A stretch of DNA of 64,000 nucleotides from Pseudaminobacter sp047739745 (GTDB lineage Bacteria > Pseudomonadota > Alphaproteobacteria > Rhizobiales > Rhizobiaceae), in the NCBI RefSeq assembly GCF_047739745.1, contig NZ_JBLLVA010000023.1:1-64000 (forward strand), in the 5' to 3' direction. Shown piece after piece: positions 18,447-27,354 of the stretch; the first letter of the stretch is position 1; every line of letters starts with the position of its first letter. The notes beneath the pieces are model-generated. The model searched no databases. It was not told where the DNA came from and was given only the letters and a program-made list of their open reading frames with translations. The position numbers and the translations under genes are program-made.

Positions 18447-19167
18447 GGACGCAGTGGAGCCTCCTCGGACCAATAGCAATGGCGGCGATCGCCTGCTTGC
18501 GCTCCTGCAGGTGACGAACGCAGCATTTCCGACCGGGACCTTTACCCATTCCTACGGATTCGAGACCTGGCTCGATAAGGGCGTGATCTCTAACGCTGCC
18601 GAAGCCGAAACCCGTTGCCGCGACTGGCTGCGCTTCAACCTGGCAACAGGCGATGCTGCCGCTGCTGCGCTGGCATATCGCAGCAGTTTAATGGACGACA
18701 TGGCCGGGATCGAGGAAATCGATCGTCAGGCAGGCGCGATCAAGCTCAGCCGGGAGTCGCGCAGCGCCTCGATAATGACAGGCACTGCGTTGATCGCAGC
18801 AGGCCGGGACATTTTCGACCTGCCGCAGATCGTTCGCCTTGCGGCGATGATCAACACCAAGCAGTGTGACGGTCATCATGCAGTGGTCTACGGGGTCCTG
18901 GCAACGGGCCTTGGGTTCACCGAACAGGAGACTGTCACTAGTTTTCTCTGGGCAGGCTTTTCCAGCCTGGTAGGCGTGATTCAACGCTTGACGCCGCTTG
19001 GCCAGACGGAGGCGCAGCGCATCGTCGCCAACGCTGGTTCGCTGGTTGACAAATGTTCCGAAATTGCCCGGACGCGTGATTTGCGCTCGCTTTCCTCGTC
19101 CTTTGCCACGCTCGACGTGGCTTCGATGCGGCATGAACGACTTCCAACCCGGCTCTGCATTTCCTAA
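18421..19167 (+). CDS. ureF: Urease accessory protein UreF
   Basis: 248 residues from ATG 18421, overlapping the ureE tail by 26 nt; GTG 18454 is an alternative start beyond that overlap. The family hallmark LLQVTNAAFPTGTFTHSYGFETWL is split by no gap, and an all-helical body follows. UreF works with UreD and UreG to activate the metallocentre. Its position between ureE and ureG is the standard order. Confidence 0.9.
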   Translation: MWRATTTIRDAVEPPRTNSNGGDRLLALLQVTNAAFPTGTFTHSYGFETWLDKGVISNAAEAETRCRDWLRFNLATGDAAAAALAYRSSLMDDMAGIEEIDRQAGAIKLSRESRSASIMTGTALIAAGRDIFDLPQIVRLAAMINTKQCDGHHAVVYGVLATGLGFTEQETVTSFLWAGFSSLVGVIQRLTPLGQTEAQRIVANAGSLVDKCSEIARTRDLRSLSSSFATLDVASMRHERLPTRLCIS

Positions 19168-19185
19168 TCCGCAAAGGATCAAGCC

Positions 19186-19800
19186 ATGCGCAAACCTGTC
19201 CGCCTCGGTATCGCTGGTCCCGTTGGTTCGGGTAAGACCACGCTTCTCATTCAGCTCTGCCGTGAGATGGGGCGGCGCTATTCGATCGCGGTCATCACCA
19301 ACGATATTTTTACCCAAGAGGATGCCGAGATCGTCGCACGCAGTGGCGCCATCGATCTGGAACGTATTGTTGGCGTAGAAACCGGAGGATGCCCTCATAC
19401 TGCCATTCGCGAGGACGTTTCCATGAACCTGGTCGCCGTGGACACGCTCGCCAAGCGGTTTCCCGATCTCGACCTGATCCTGATCGAGAGCGGTGGCGAC
19501 AATCTTGCCGCAACCTTCAGTCCGGAACTCGCCGATAGCCATATATACGTGATCGACGTGGGGGAGGGGGAAAAGATTCCCCGCAAGGGAGGCCCCGGAA
19601 TCACCCGCTCTCCGCTGCTGCTGATCAACAAGATGGATATTGCTCCCTACGTCGAAGCCGATCTCGGCGTTATGGATCGCGACGCTCGGAAGATGCGGGG
19701 AGCCAAGCCGTACTTCTTCACGAATATGAAGACCGGGGCGGGGCTCGAGGCGGTCACGACCTGGATCGAGCACAGCGTACTTATGTCAGCGGCAGCGTGA
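19186..19800 (+). CDS. ureG: Urease accessory GTPase UreG
   Basis: 204 residues, normal length. P-loop GPVGSGKTTL (about residues 10-19), the VITNDIFTQEDAE segment, the metal-binding CPH motif in ETGGCPHTAIRED, and INKMDIAPYV (GTP base recognition) are all visible. UreG hydrolyses GTP to drive nickel insertion into urease. It starts 18 nt after ureF. Confidence 0.95.
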   Translation: MRKPVRLGIAGPVGSGKTTLLIQLCREMGRRYSIAVITNDIFTQEDAEIVARSGAIDLERIVGVETGGCPHTAIREDVSMNLVAVDTLAKRFPDLDLILIESGGDNLAATFSPELADSHIYVIDVGEGEKIPRKGGPGITRSPLLLINKMDIAPYVEADLGVMDRDARKMRGAKPYFFTNMKTGAGLEAVTTWIEHSVLMSAAA

Positions 19801-19810
19801 GGTAGCCATC

Positions 19811-20668
19811 ATGCAAATCGTTTATCCCGACAGCAACTGGACAATCGGCAAGCATGCGCTGATGAACCTGCATGTCATCAAGCGAAACGGGCGCACTGAA
19901 ATCGACCCGAAAAGCTGGCGCATTCCATACCAGTGGCAAGGTTGCCATTATCAAGACAATGACGACCAACCCTTCCTGCTTACAATCAACAGTGGTGGAG
20001 GCTTTGTTGAGGGTGACTCTGCTGAATTCTATGCGACCATGGAACCGGACACGCGGGCTCTGATCACGACGACGGCAGCCAGCAAGTTTTACAAATGCCC
20101 GCAAGGAGCAACGTCGCGCGAGCAGATCCAGATCGATGTTGGCGCGAACGCATTGCTCGAATACCACCCTGACGAGTCCATTCTTTTTGCAGATTCTCGC
20201 GTCGTCCGTCGTACCCGCATCAATCTCGACGCCACCTCACGCCTGTTCGCCACGGATATGATAGCAGCCGGTCGAGTTCACTACGGATCCGGAGAACTCT
20301 TCAAGTTCGGCGCTCTTGCATCGGAGTTTGAGGTGCGGATCGATGGTGAGGTCGTCGCAATGGATCGCCTCGTCGCGCAAGATGCGGAGGAGACAGCGGC
20401 TCTTCAGCGCCTGTGGGGAGGCGCTTCGCAGATGGCGACGGTGATCGCGGTTGGAAAAAACCTTCCATCACTTATCGAGAACGAGCTTGAGGCGGAGCTT
20501 GCCGATTGCGAGGTCGTAGAAAGTGGCGCGAGCCGTATCGACAATGTCGTCATCTGCCGCATCCTGGCAGCTGAAGCATGGGCATGCCATGAAGCCGTCT
20601 TCAGATGCTGGAGCGTCTTGCGTCCCCATCTTGCCGGCAAGCCGGCTCGTCCAATCCGCAAATGTTGA
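19811..20668 (+). CDS. ureD: Urease accessory protein UreD
   Basis: 285 residues, family-typical. Recognisable elements are NSGGGFVEGD near residue 60, TTTAASKFYKC and LLEYHPDESILFADSR. UreD scaffolds the UreF-UreG complex on apo-urease. Its position after ureG, instead of before ureA, gives the order ABCEFGD, which I recall for the second urease locus (ure2) of Brucella. Confidence 0.92.
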   Translation: MQIVYPDSNWTIGKHALMNLHVIKRNGRTEIDPKSWRIPYQWQGCHYQDNDDQPFLLTINSGGGFVEGDSAEFYATMEPDTRALITTTAASKFYKCPQGATSREQIQIDVGANALLEYHPDESILFADSRVVRRTRINLDATSRLFATDMIAAGRVHYGSGELFKFGALASEFEVRIDGEVVAMDRLVAQDAEETAALQRLWGGASQMATVIAVGKNLPSLIENELEAELADCEVVESGASRIDNVVICRILAAEAWACHEAVFRCWSVLRPHLAGKPARPIRKC

Positions 20669-20763
20669 TTGCTGCAGGCGTGCTGCTGTCGGTTGCGAGC
20701 GGGAGCTACACTCGCAGATTGCCAGACGTTCGACGCCCTTGTTGAAGCCGACGAGGAGTCAAC

Positions 20764-21231
20764 ATGCAGCGCATTACGATTACTCTCGATGACGACTTGA
20801 AAGCTGAACTCGACAAGGTCATTGAAGCCAGGGGCTATCAAAGCCGATCCGAAGCCATTCGCGATCTCGCCCGCGCCGGAATAAGGGAAGCCGCATTCTC
20901 TGGAGTTACAGCCGAGGATTGCATAGCCGCACTGATCTATGTCTACGATCACTCGGCCCGCGAACTGGCGAAACGGCTAGTACACTCATTTCACAGACAT
21001 CATGACCTGTCATTGGCCACGATGCATGTCCATCTGGATCACGATAGCTGCATGGAAGTGACGATCATGAGGGGCAAGACACATGAGGTTCGCGACATTG
21101 CTGATAATGTGATCGCCGAGCGCGGCGTTCGTCATGGTCGTCTGGTCATGATTCCCGCCGATCTGAATGCGGACAACCATGCGCACGATGTCCAGGAAGG
21201 CTGTGCCCATACACATATACGTGTGCGGTGA
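20764..21231 (+). CDS. nikR: Nickel-responsive regulator NikR
   Basis: 155 residues. An N-terminal ribbon-helix-helix (MQRITITLDDDLKAELDKVI, then GYQSRSEAIRDLARAG) is followed by an ACT-like nickel domain with the His/Cys ligands in HHDLSLATMHVHLDHDSCME. The tail is longer than in E. coli NikR and carries extra His and Cys residues. It represses nickel uptake when nickel is ample. A NikR-box-like site lies upstream of the Nik/Dpp-type importer at 10132. It closes the ure cluster, 95 nt after ureD. Confidence 0.92.
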   Translation: MQRITITLDDDLKAELDKVIEARGYQSRSEAIRDLARAGIREAAFSGVTAEDCIAALIYVYDHSARELAKRLVHSFHRHHDLSLATMHVHLDHDSCMEVTIMRGKTHEVRDIADNVIAERGVRHGRLVMIPADLNADNHAHDVQEGCAHTHIRVR

Positions 21232-21385
21232 TCGCCTGGGCAACGCATGCGCGAGGGTGACCAGCCGTCCTAGGACCCTCCCTCTTCGGGTAATGGCGGA
21301 CGCGACATCGGGCTCCTAAGCTTCCCCTAGGTCAATGTGCAAACCTGCGTGTTCGGTTCATGGCCTGCCACCAGAGGGAAGAACA

Positions 21386-22666
21386 ATGAAAATGGCACTT
21401 AACCACCTAAGGAAAACTGCGACCGCATTTGCGTGTTTTGCCGGTGCGCTGGCCTTTTGGTCCTCGCCGGCGATGGCCAAGGACGAAATCGTTCTTTGTA
21501 CCGTCGATGACCTTTCCGGCGATTTCTCGATCATGTCGACCCCCAAGACCTATGGCTACCAGCTGGCGGTCAAGGAAATCAACGACGCCGGCGGCATCGA
21601 AGTCGACGGCGCAAAAAAGCTGATCAAGCTGGTCTCTTACGACGGTCAATCAAATGTGAACCGCTATCAGGAAATGGCTCAGCGCTGCATTTTTGACGAC
21701 GAGGCGGACGTCGTCATGGCCGGCTATACCGGCGCCGAGCGCGAAGCGGCCCGCAAGGAAGTGGTTCGCAACAAGGTCATATTTTGGCACAACAATCAGG
21801 GGGAGGGCGGTATTGCTGACAAATACTCTTTCTTCTCGGGGCCCACGCCCGAACAACAGGTCCTTCCGGCACTCAAATACATGATCGAGGAAATGGGACC
21901 GCGAATGACGTTCATCGGCGCGGACTACAATTTCTGTCGCGCGATAGGTCAGTGGGTGCGTGTCGCTGCAAACCTATATGGCGGCAAAATCGAAATGGAA
22001 GAGTACTTCCCCTTCGGTGTGTCCCAATGGCAGGCGACTATAGACAAGATCAAGAGAAGCAGCCCGGACTTCCAGGTGCATTGCCTGGTCGGCGCCGAGC
22101 ACGCGCAGTTTTACCCCCAGGCACAGGCTGCCGGGCTCGTCACGCCGGTCTGGTCGAATGTCACCATTTCCGACGGCTATGAACACAAGCGTTTCGCACC
22201 ACCCTCCTTGGCAAACATGTTCGTGCCACCGGCCTATATCGAGGATGTTCCCGGCGAAGCCAGCCAGACATTCGTTCGCAAAATGCGCGAAATGTTCCCG
22301 CAAACGGAATATGTGAATGAACACGCAGCTTTTGGCTACATCGCCGTTAGGGCAATGGGCGAGGCGTGGACGAAAGCCGGTACCACCGATACCGATGCCG
22401 TGATCAAGGCACTGGAGGGCGACATTTCCATTCCGGACGCTCCTGGCGGTCCTTGGACGCTACGCGGTGCCCAGCATCACGCTGCAATGCCCACCTATCT
22501 GTTCAAGGTCGATGAGCAGCACAAATTGAACCTGGTCACCGAGCTTGGCGTTACCGAACCTACCTTCCTGACAGAGGTCGGGATCGACATGAGGCAGGCA
22601 GCGCCCGGCCAGCAGTTCCTGCCGCCCAACAATCCGAAGTGGAAGGCGTTCTTCCAGGCCGAGTAA
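21386..22666 (+). CDS. ABC transporter substrate-binding protein, urea/short-chain amide type (HAAT family)
   Basis: 426 residues from ATG 21386 (Shine-Dalgarno GAGGGAAGAAC). A Sec signal peptide ends at SSPAMA (about residue 32). The mature protein is a type-I periplasmic-binding fold of the Liv/AmiC/UrtA/FmdD group, with LSGDFSIMSTPKTYGYQLAV near the front. The last residues (FLPPNNPKWKAFFQAE) are conserved in amide binders as I recall them. Downstream genes give a complete LivHMGF-type importer. Location next to urease and nikR points to urea or an amide. A strong hairpin follows the stop. Confidence 0.85.
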   Translation: MKMALNHLRKTATAFACFAGALAFWSSPAMAKDEIVLCTVDDLSGDFSIMSTPKTYGYQLAVKEINDAGGIEVDGAKKLIKLVSYDGQSNVNRYQEMAQRCIFDDEADVVMAGYTGAEREAARKEVVRNKVIFWHNNQGEGGIADKYSFFSGPTPEQQVLPALKYMIEEMGPRMTFIGADYNFCRAIGQWVRVAANLYGGKIEMEEYFPFGVSQWQATIDKIKRSSPDFQVHCLVGAEHAQFYPQAQAAGLVTPVWSNVTISDGYEHKRFAPPSLANMFVPPAYIEDVPGEASQTFVRKMREMFPQTEYVNEHAAFGYIAVRAMGEAWTKAGTTDTDAVIKALEGDISIPDAPGGPWTLRGAQHHAAMPTYLFKVDEQHKLNLVTELGVTEPTFLTEVGIDMRQAAPGQQFLPPNNPKWKAFFQAE

Positions 22667-22670
22667 GTTC

Positions 22671-22707
22671 GATCTGTCGCGGTGCCGAATGTACGCCGCG
22701 ACAGATC
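22671..22707 (+). terminator. Strong hairpin between binding-protein and permease genes
   Basis: GATCTGTCGCGG (22671-22682) pairs perfectly with CCGCGACAGATC (22696-22707), a 12-bp stem with a 13-nt loop, beginning 4 nt after the stop. There is no T tract, so it is more likely an mRNA-stabilising or attenuating element that raises binding-protein level relative to the permeases than a full terminator. Confidence 0.6.
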
Positions 22708-22746
22708 TTCCATTCGTAAATGGGCCTGCGCGCATCGGGGATTGCC

Positions 22747-23637
22747 ATGGACATTGTTGGCCAGATCGTAAGTTACGCATACCAGTATTTTGATAATTTC
22801 GGTTTCCTGCTGCTGGCAGGTGTCGGCCTCATCCTGATCTATGGAATGATGGGTGTTATCAACATGGCCCATGGTGAGCTGATGATGATCGGCGCCTATA
22901 CGGCGGTGACCGCATTTCATCTGGGTCTTCCTGCCCCTCTCGCGGTCGTTCTGGCGGGGGTCAGTGCCGGTGTCGCCGGAATTATCATCGAACAACTCGT
23001 CATTCGCCATTTCTACAACCAGCTTCTTTCGTCACTGGTCGTCACATGGGGGCTGAGCCTTATCATAAGTCAGGGCACGCTGCTGCTGCTTGGCCCGTCG
23101 GTCATGAACATGCCGACCCCGCTCGGAAGCTTCCGAGTTGGACCGTTCGAATTCGGTGTCTATCGTGTTGTGCTGTTTCTGGTTGCAATAGGGCTGATTG
23201 CTGGTCTCTGGGCTATCTTCCGCTGGACGGCATTGGGCGCGAAAGCCCAGGCGACGATGGAAAATCCGGCTATGGCGAATGCGCTCGGCATCGACACGCG
23301 CCGCGTCTACACGCTGACTTTCGGCCTTGGTTCAGCGCTTGCCGGCATAGCTGGTGCGATGTTCGCTATGACGGCGACCATTTCTCCCTTCTTCGGCCAG
23401 AACTATACGCCCATTGCGTTCATCACGGTCGTTGTCGGCGGTGGCGCAAATGCGATCCTCGGCCTCGGATTCGCCGGCGTTTATCTCGCAGGCGTGCAGA
23501 CGCTCGCGTCCAACATATTCAATGTCTATGTCGGCTACGTCTGCATCATGGCCGCAGCCTTTGTAGCGCTGCTCGTCATGCCCTCCGGTATTTCCGATTT
23601 CGTTGAACGTCGCCGCATACGGGCGACGGTGAGGTGA
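22747..23637 (+). CDS. ABC transporter permease, UrtB/LivH type
   Basis: 296 residues from ATG 22747, which has GGGG six bases upstream; in-frame ATG 22720 lacks a ribosome site. About eight membrane segments and the LivH motif MGVINMAHGELMMIGAY near residue 40 are present. It forms one half of the urea/amide-type importer channel. Confidence 0.87.
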   Translation: MDIVGQIVSYAYQYFDNFGFLLLAGVGLILIYGMMGVINMAHGELMMIGAYTAVTAFHLGLPAPLAVVLAGVSAGVAGIIIEQLVIRHFYNQLLSSLVVTWGLSLIISQGTLLLLGPSVMNMPTPLGSFRVGPFEFGVYRVVLFLVAIGLIAGLWAIFRWTALGAKAQATMENPAMANALGIDTRRVYTLTFGLGSALAGIAGAMFAMTATISPFFGQNYTPIAFITVVVGGGANAILGLGFAGVYLAGVQTLASNIFNVYVGYVCIMAAAFVALLVMPSGISDFVERRRIRATVR

Positions 23638-23640
23638 CCG

Positions 23641-24780
23641 ATGCATAATTCGTCCAATTCTGTGATGTCGTTTCTGCGGGGGTTCAATGGCCCGCAGACA
23701 CTGGGAAACAGTTCCAAATTCTGGATCGGCTGGTTCATCGTTGTCGCACTTCTGATATTGTTGCCCTTCTTCGTATCGCGGTACCAAGTCATCACCGCGA
23801 GCAACTTCATCATTTCAGCTATATTGGCGCTGAGTCTCTGCCTCATCTGGGGTTACTGTGGAATACTGAGTCTAGGGCAGGCGGCCTTCTATTGCATTGG
23901 CGGCTATGCATACGGCATCGTTGCCATGAACCTGATAGGCACTCACGGCAATACGAACTTGGCCATCCTAACGGGAATCTTCGCTCCGGCAATTTTCGCC
24001 GGCCTGCTGGGCGCTTTGATGTTCTACCGAAGACTGAAAGGCGTCTACATCGCCATTCTGCTTCTCGTCACTTCGCTGCTGCTCGGACTGTTCATGCGTC
24101 AGACTGCGGACCCAAGTTACACTATCGGAGCAGCTTATCTAGGCGGCATGAACGGCCTTAGTCCGGCTACGGCTTCGGACCCGTCGCTGCCCAGCATCAT
24201 CGTCGGGCTTGGGAGCACGACATTCGAATTCGACGGAAGAGGAAGAGAGTTTTATTGGCTGGTCCTTGGGGTTGGCATCGCCGTCTATCTTGGATTGCGG
24301 TGGATCGTGAATTCGAGCTTCGGCTATGTGCTCGTGGCCATCCGGGAAGATTCCGAGCGAACCGAAACCTTCGGCTACGATGTGCGCTTGGTGCAACTTG
24401 GGGTCTTTTGCCTCTCCGCCGCCCTCGCCGGTTTGGCCGGCACCCTCTACACCGCCTGGGGCACCTATATCCATCCGGACGGCTTCAGTGTTGCAGCCAA
24501 CATTCTCGTCGTGATCTGGGTGGCGGTCGGCGGACGCAAGGACCTCACGTCTGTAGTCGTCAGCACCATTTTGCTGAGCTGGATTTCGATTCAACTAGCG
24601 GCATGGGGCAACAGTTCACTTTTGGTTTTGGGGTGCATTCTCGTGGTGGCCATGCTTGTGGCGCCGGAAGGTATCGTCAGCAGCATCGGCGGCTGGTTCG
24701 GAAAGTTGACGCGCCGCCGCCCTGAAGAGAATCAGGTACGGCACTCCATGGAACTGCGGCTGACGGAGAAGTCACGATGA
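23641..24780 (+). CDS. ABC transporter permease, UrtC/LivM type
   Basis: 379 residues. The LivM-type segment LCLIWGYCGILSLGQAAFYC near residue 70 and the cytoplasmic loop VLVAIREDSERTETFGYDV near residue 240 are diagnostic. It is the second channel half. The stop overlaps the next start (ATGA). Confidence 0.87.
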   Translation: MHNSSNSVMSFLRGFNGPQTLGNSSKFWIGWFIVVALLILLPFFVSRYQVITASNFIISAILALSLCLIWGYCGILSLGQAAFYCIGGYAYGIVAMNLIGTHGNTNLAILTGIFAPAIFAGLLGALMFYRRLKGVYIAILLLVTSLLLGLFMRQTADPSYTIGAAYLGGMNGLSPATASDPSLPSIIVGLGSTTFEFDGRGREFYWLVLGVGIAVYLGLRWIVNSSFGYVLVAIREDSERTETFGYDVRLVQLGVFCLSAALAGLAGTLYTAWGTYIHPDGFSVAANILVVIWVAVGGRKDLTSVVVSTILLSWISIQLAAWGNSSLLVLGCILVVAMLVAPEGIVSSIGGWFGKLTRRRPEENQVRHSMELRLTEKSR

Positions 24781-25538
24781 ACGCGGTCACGAATTGTAAG
24801 GTGGAGGCGAATGTGGCTTCGGCGGTACGGCCGATCCTGGAAGTGCGCGACGTACACAAGGTATTTGGTGGTGTACGGGCTCTGAATGGATTGTCCCTTT
24901 CAATTGCTGAAGGAGAAATTCACTGCGTCCTTGGGCCAAATGGCGCAGGCAAGAGCACGTTCTTCAAAATGCTGATGGGCACGGAGCGCCCGACTATGGG
25001 CAAGATCCTGTATAAGGGGCGCGACGTTACCCGTATGCCCAGCTTTGGACGTGCGCGGCTTGGCCTTTCTGTCAAATTCCAGAACATGCGGGTCTTTGGC
25101 GATCTCACTGTCTTCCAAAATCTATTCATACCGTTGCGGCGAAGCTATCGAGCCCATCAGATACCGGAGCGGGTTGAGGCGCTTTTGTCTCAAGTCGGGC
25201 TGCAGGGAAACGCGCAGCGTCTGGTGCGCGAGCTGTCGCATGGCCAACAGCAGTGGCTCGCAATCGCCATGTCCATGGCCTCAGATCCTGAAATACTGCT
25301 TCTCGACGAGCCGACGGCGGGCATGTCAGTTGAGGAATCGACCAAGACGGCCGCGATCATCCATGAACTCAATGCGCAAAAAGTCACGATCATCGTAATC
25401 GAGCACGATATGGCGTTCATAAGAGCCCTGTCGGCTCGCACAAGCGTCCTGCACTACGGCCAACTGTTTGCTCAAAGCAGCTTCGATGAGATTGCGGCCA
25501 ATCCTGATGTTCGGCGGATCTATCTAGGCACTTTGTGA
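24777..25538 (+). CDS. ABC transporter ATP-binding protein, UrtD/LivG type
   Basis: 253 residues. Walker A GPNGAGKSTFF, signature LSHGQQQWLAIAMSMA (the LSHG form is typical of the Urt branch), Walker B LLLDEPTAGMS, and IEHDM as the switch are present. The N-terminal ~20 residues are a variable leader. It is the first of the two ATPases of the urea/amide-type importer. Confidence 0.88.
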   Translation: MNAVTNCKVEANVASAVRPILEVRDVHKVFGGVRALNGLSLSIAEGEIHCVLGPNGAGKSTFFKMLMGTERPTMGKILYKGRDVTRMPSFGRARLGLSVKFQNMRVFGDLTVFQNLFIPLRRSYRAHQIPERVEALLSQVGLQGNAQRLVRELSHGQQQWLAIAMSMASDPEILLLDEPTAGMSVEESTKTAAIIHELNAQKVTIIVIEHDMAFIRALSARTSVLHYGQLFAQSSFDEIAANPDVRRIYLGTL

Positions 25539-25552
25539 GGGAGAGTTTGCAA

Positions 25553-26251
25553 ATGCAACTTCAGATTTCTGCCCTCAAATCGGGCTATGGCAGGGTTCGG
25601 ATCATCAACAATGTATCATTGGAAGTCGAGTCCGCCTCGATTGTAGCCGTTATCGGGCGCAACGGTGTCGGCAAGACCACCCTCATCAAGACGATCATGG
25701 GTGCGTTGCCGTCGGCGGAAGGGGCGATCACCTTCCGCAACCATGACATCACCCGCCTGAGCGCTGCCGAAAGGGCCAGACTTGGAATTGGCTATGTGCC
25801 GCAAGGTCGTGGCATATTCACGCGAATGAGCGTTGCCGCCAATCTCACGCTTGGAGCCGGTGTCGGCAACGCATCCGATCCAGATCTGAAACGGGCATTC
25901 TCATTTTTTCCCATACTTGAGAAGCGGTTGCCGCAATTGGCAGGTTCGATGAGCGGCGGCGAGCAGCAGCAACTGGCCATTGGTCGAATTTTGGCAGGTC
26001 GGCCAGAAATTATACTGTTCGATGAGCCGTCAGAGGGGATTCAGCCAAATATTGTCCAGGAGATCGGTTCGATCATTCGCCGTCTTCGGGATGAGGAAGG
26101 CCTGACCATTATGATTGTCGAACAAAACCTTCAGTTGATCCGGTCGGTTGCGGACTACTGCCTAGTGATGGACAAGGGCCAGATCATAGCTCGGATCGAC
26201 CCGGATGAACTGGGCGATCCGGAGGTAGCGCAGCGTTATCTCGCGATTTAA
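25553..26251 (+). CDS. ABC transporter ATP-binding protein, UrtE/LivF type
   Basis: 232 residues from ATG 25553, preceded by GAGGGAGAG; a GTG at 25535 overlapping the upstream stop is less likely. Walker A GRNGVGKTTLIK, signature MSGGEQQQLAIGRIL, Walker B IILFDEPSEGIQPN and VEQNLQL as the switch region match UrtE/LivF. It completes the five-gene importer and ends 21 nt before a convergent LuxR gene. Confidence 0.88.
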   Translation: MQLQISALKSGYGRVRIINNVSLEVESASIVAVIGRNGVGKTTLIKTIMGALPSAEGAITFRNHDITRLSAAERARLGIGYVPQGRGIFTRMSVAANLTLGAGVGNASDPDLKRAFSFFPILEKRLPQLAGSMSGGEQQQLAIGRILAGRPEIILFDEPSEGIQPNIVQEIGSIIRRLRDEEGLTIMIVEQNLQLIRSVADYCLVMDKGQIIARIDPDELGDPEVAQRYLAI

Positions 26252-26272
26252 CCAGCCGCCGGTGGTTGCGGT

Positions 26273-27028
26273 TCAGATTAAGCCGAGGCGGATGGCCATC
26301 GCTACGGCTTGAGAACGGTTGGTCGCCTCCAGCTTGGTGATTGCGTTCTTGATATGCAGCCTCACGGTCTCAAGTGAACGGCCAAGAATGATTGCGGTTT
26401 CGCCTGAGGTTTTTCCAGCGGCCGCCCAGCGCAGACATTCGAGTTCGCGCGGCGTGAGCTTGTTCCAGCGGACGACATCGATCTGGGCCTCAAAGCCAAG
26501 ATCAAAGATCACTTTGGTGAAAACATGCATCAGGCGAAAGAGAGGTTCGCGCGTCTGGTCCAGCATTGTATCCCATACAACATTCGGCCGGTCGATGATT
26601 GCGCTCATGACCGCAAAACGCCCGAACGGAAGATGCGCCGGAACGGTGATGCCGCGAGTCAAGCCGAAATCTCCCAGATACTCGCAGGCTTCCCGCTGCA
26701 CGGAGGCAAGCTGTTCGCTGGTCTGAACTTTTGCCCAGTCAATGGGCAGCGTTCCATCGAAACAGGCGCGATAATATGGATCCACCTTCATGAACCGCTC
26801 CCAACCTTCCTCCCATCCTTTTGGGAAGTTTCTCACGTTGAGTTTTAGCGGTAACCAATCACCGTTAGGCAGTTGGGGGCGAACCGGCTGATATGCATAG
26901 AGGACCTGAGTAAAACCCAGTTCTCCAGTAACGTTCATTAAAACATCGAGTGCATCGTTGAAGCTTCGCGAGTCTTCGATGAGCTGCTTGGTGTTCGATG
27001 GGAGTCTCTTGAAGTCCGTTTCGAGCAT
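26273..27028 (-). CDS. LuxR-family regulator with autoinducer-binding domain (LuxR solo)
   Basis: 251 residues. The N-terminal ~165 residues are an autoinducer-binding domain, and the C-terminal ~65 a LuxR helix-turn-helix (LTPRELECLRWAAAGKTSGE, LGRSLETVRLHIKNAITKLE). In the ligand pocket segment FPKGWEEGWERFMKVDPYY, the conserved Trp57 (TraR numbering) is kept, the usual Tyr61 is Trp, and Asp70-Pro71 is kept. No luxI synthase is present in the window. It converges on the urea/amide importer. Tyr61-to-Trp is one of the two substitutions known from plant-compound-sensing LuxR solos (OryR/PipR group), so it may sense something other than an acyl-homoserine lactone. Confidence 0.85.
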   Translation of the reverse strand: MLETDFKRLPSNTKQLIEDSRSFNDALDVLMNVTGELGFTQVLYAYQPVRPQLPNGDWLPLKLNVRNFPKGWEEGWERFMKVDPYYRACFDGTLPIDWAKVQTSEQLASVQREACEYLGDFGLTRGITVPAHLPFGRFAVMSAIIDRPNVVWDTMLDQTREPLFRLMHVFTKVIFDLGFEAQIDVVRWNKLTPRELECLRWAAAGKTSGETAIILGRSLETVRLHIKNAITKLEATNRSQAVAMAIRLGLI

Positions 27029-27354
27029 ATTATGAAACTTTCGATTGAAATTTCACCCTCTTAGCGGTATTTTGAGATGTTAATTCGATACCAAAATTTC
27101 TTGAGAGTAAAGTCAAAAACGGAAAGTCTATTTTACGAGACGCATAAAAAATAAGCGATTGGGCTGCAGTGCGCTTTCCAGCGGCGGGCTGCGTCGACTC
27201 CAAGGTCGTCATTTATTGGCGGCGAGCGATGGAGGTGTCTGGCACGGGTTGTGTCGCAGATCCCGGGCTGCGATCATTGCAAAGCGATTTCGGCCTGCCA
27301 CTAACGCACAGCGAGAAGTTTGAACTGCTCGGCAAGTGACGGAGGACGGTGGGC
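27029..27354. other. AT-rich promoter region of the LuxR gene, otherwise no gene
   Basis: The first ~140 nt (27029-27170) are clearly richer in A/T than the surroundings and must contain the promoter of the minus-strand LuxR gene. No lux-box palindrome was recognised. The rest, up to the transposase remnant at 27355, has no supported gene. Confidence 0.45.

Noticed and set aside
21267..21276. Palindrome GTCCTAGGAC upstream of the urea/amide importer as a NikR or other operator
   Set aside because: It does not match the GTATGA/TCATAC half-sites, and a single 10-bp palindrome is weak evidence by itself.
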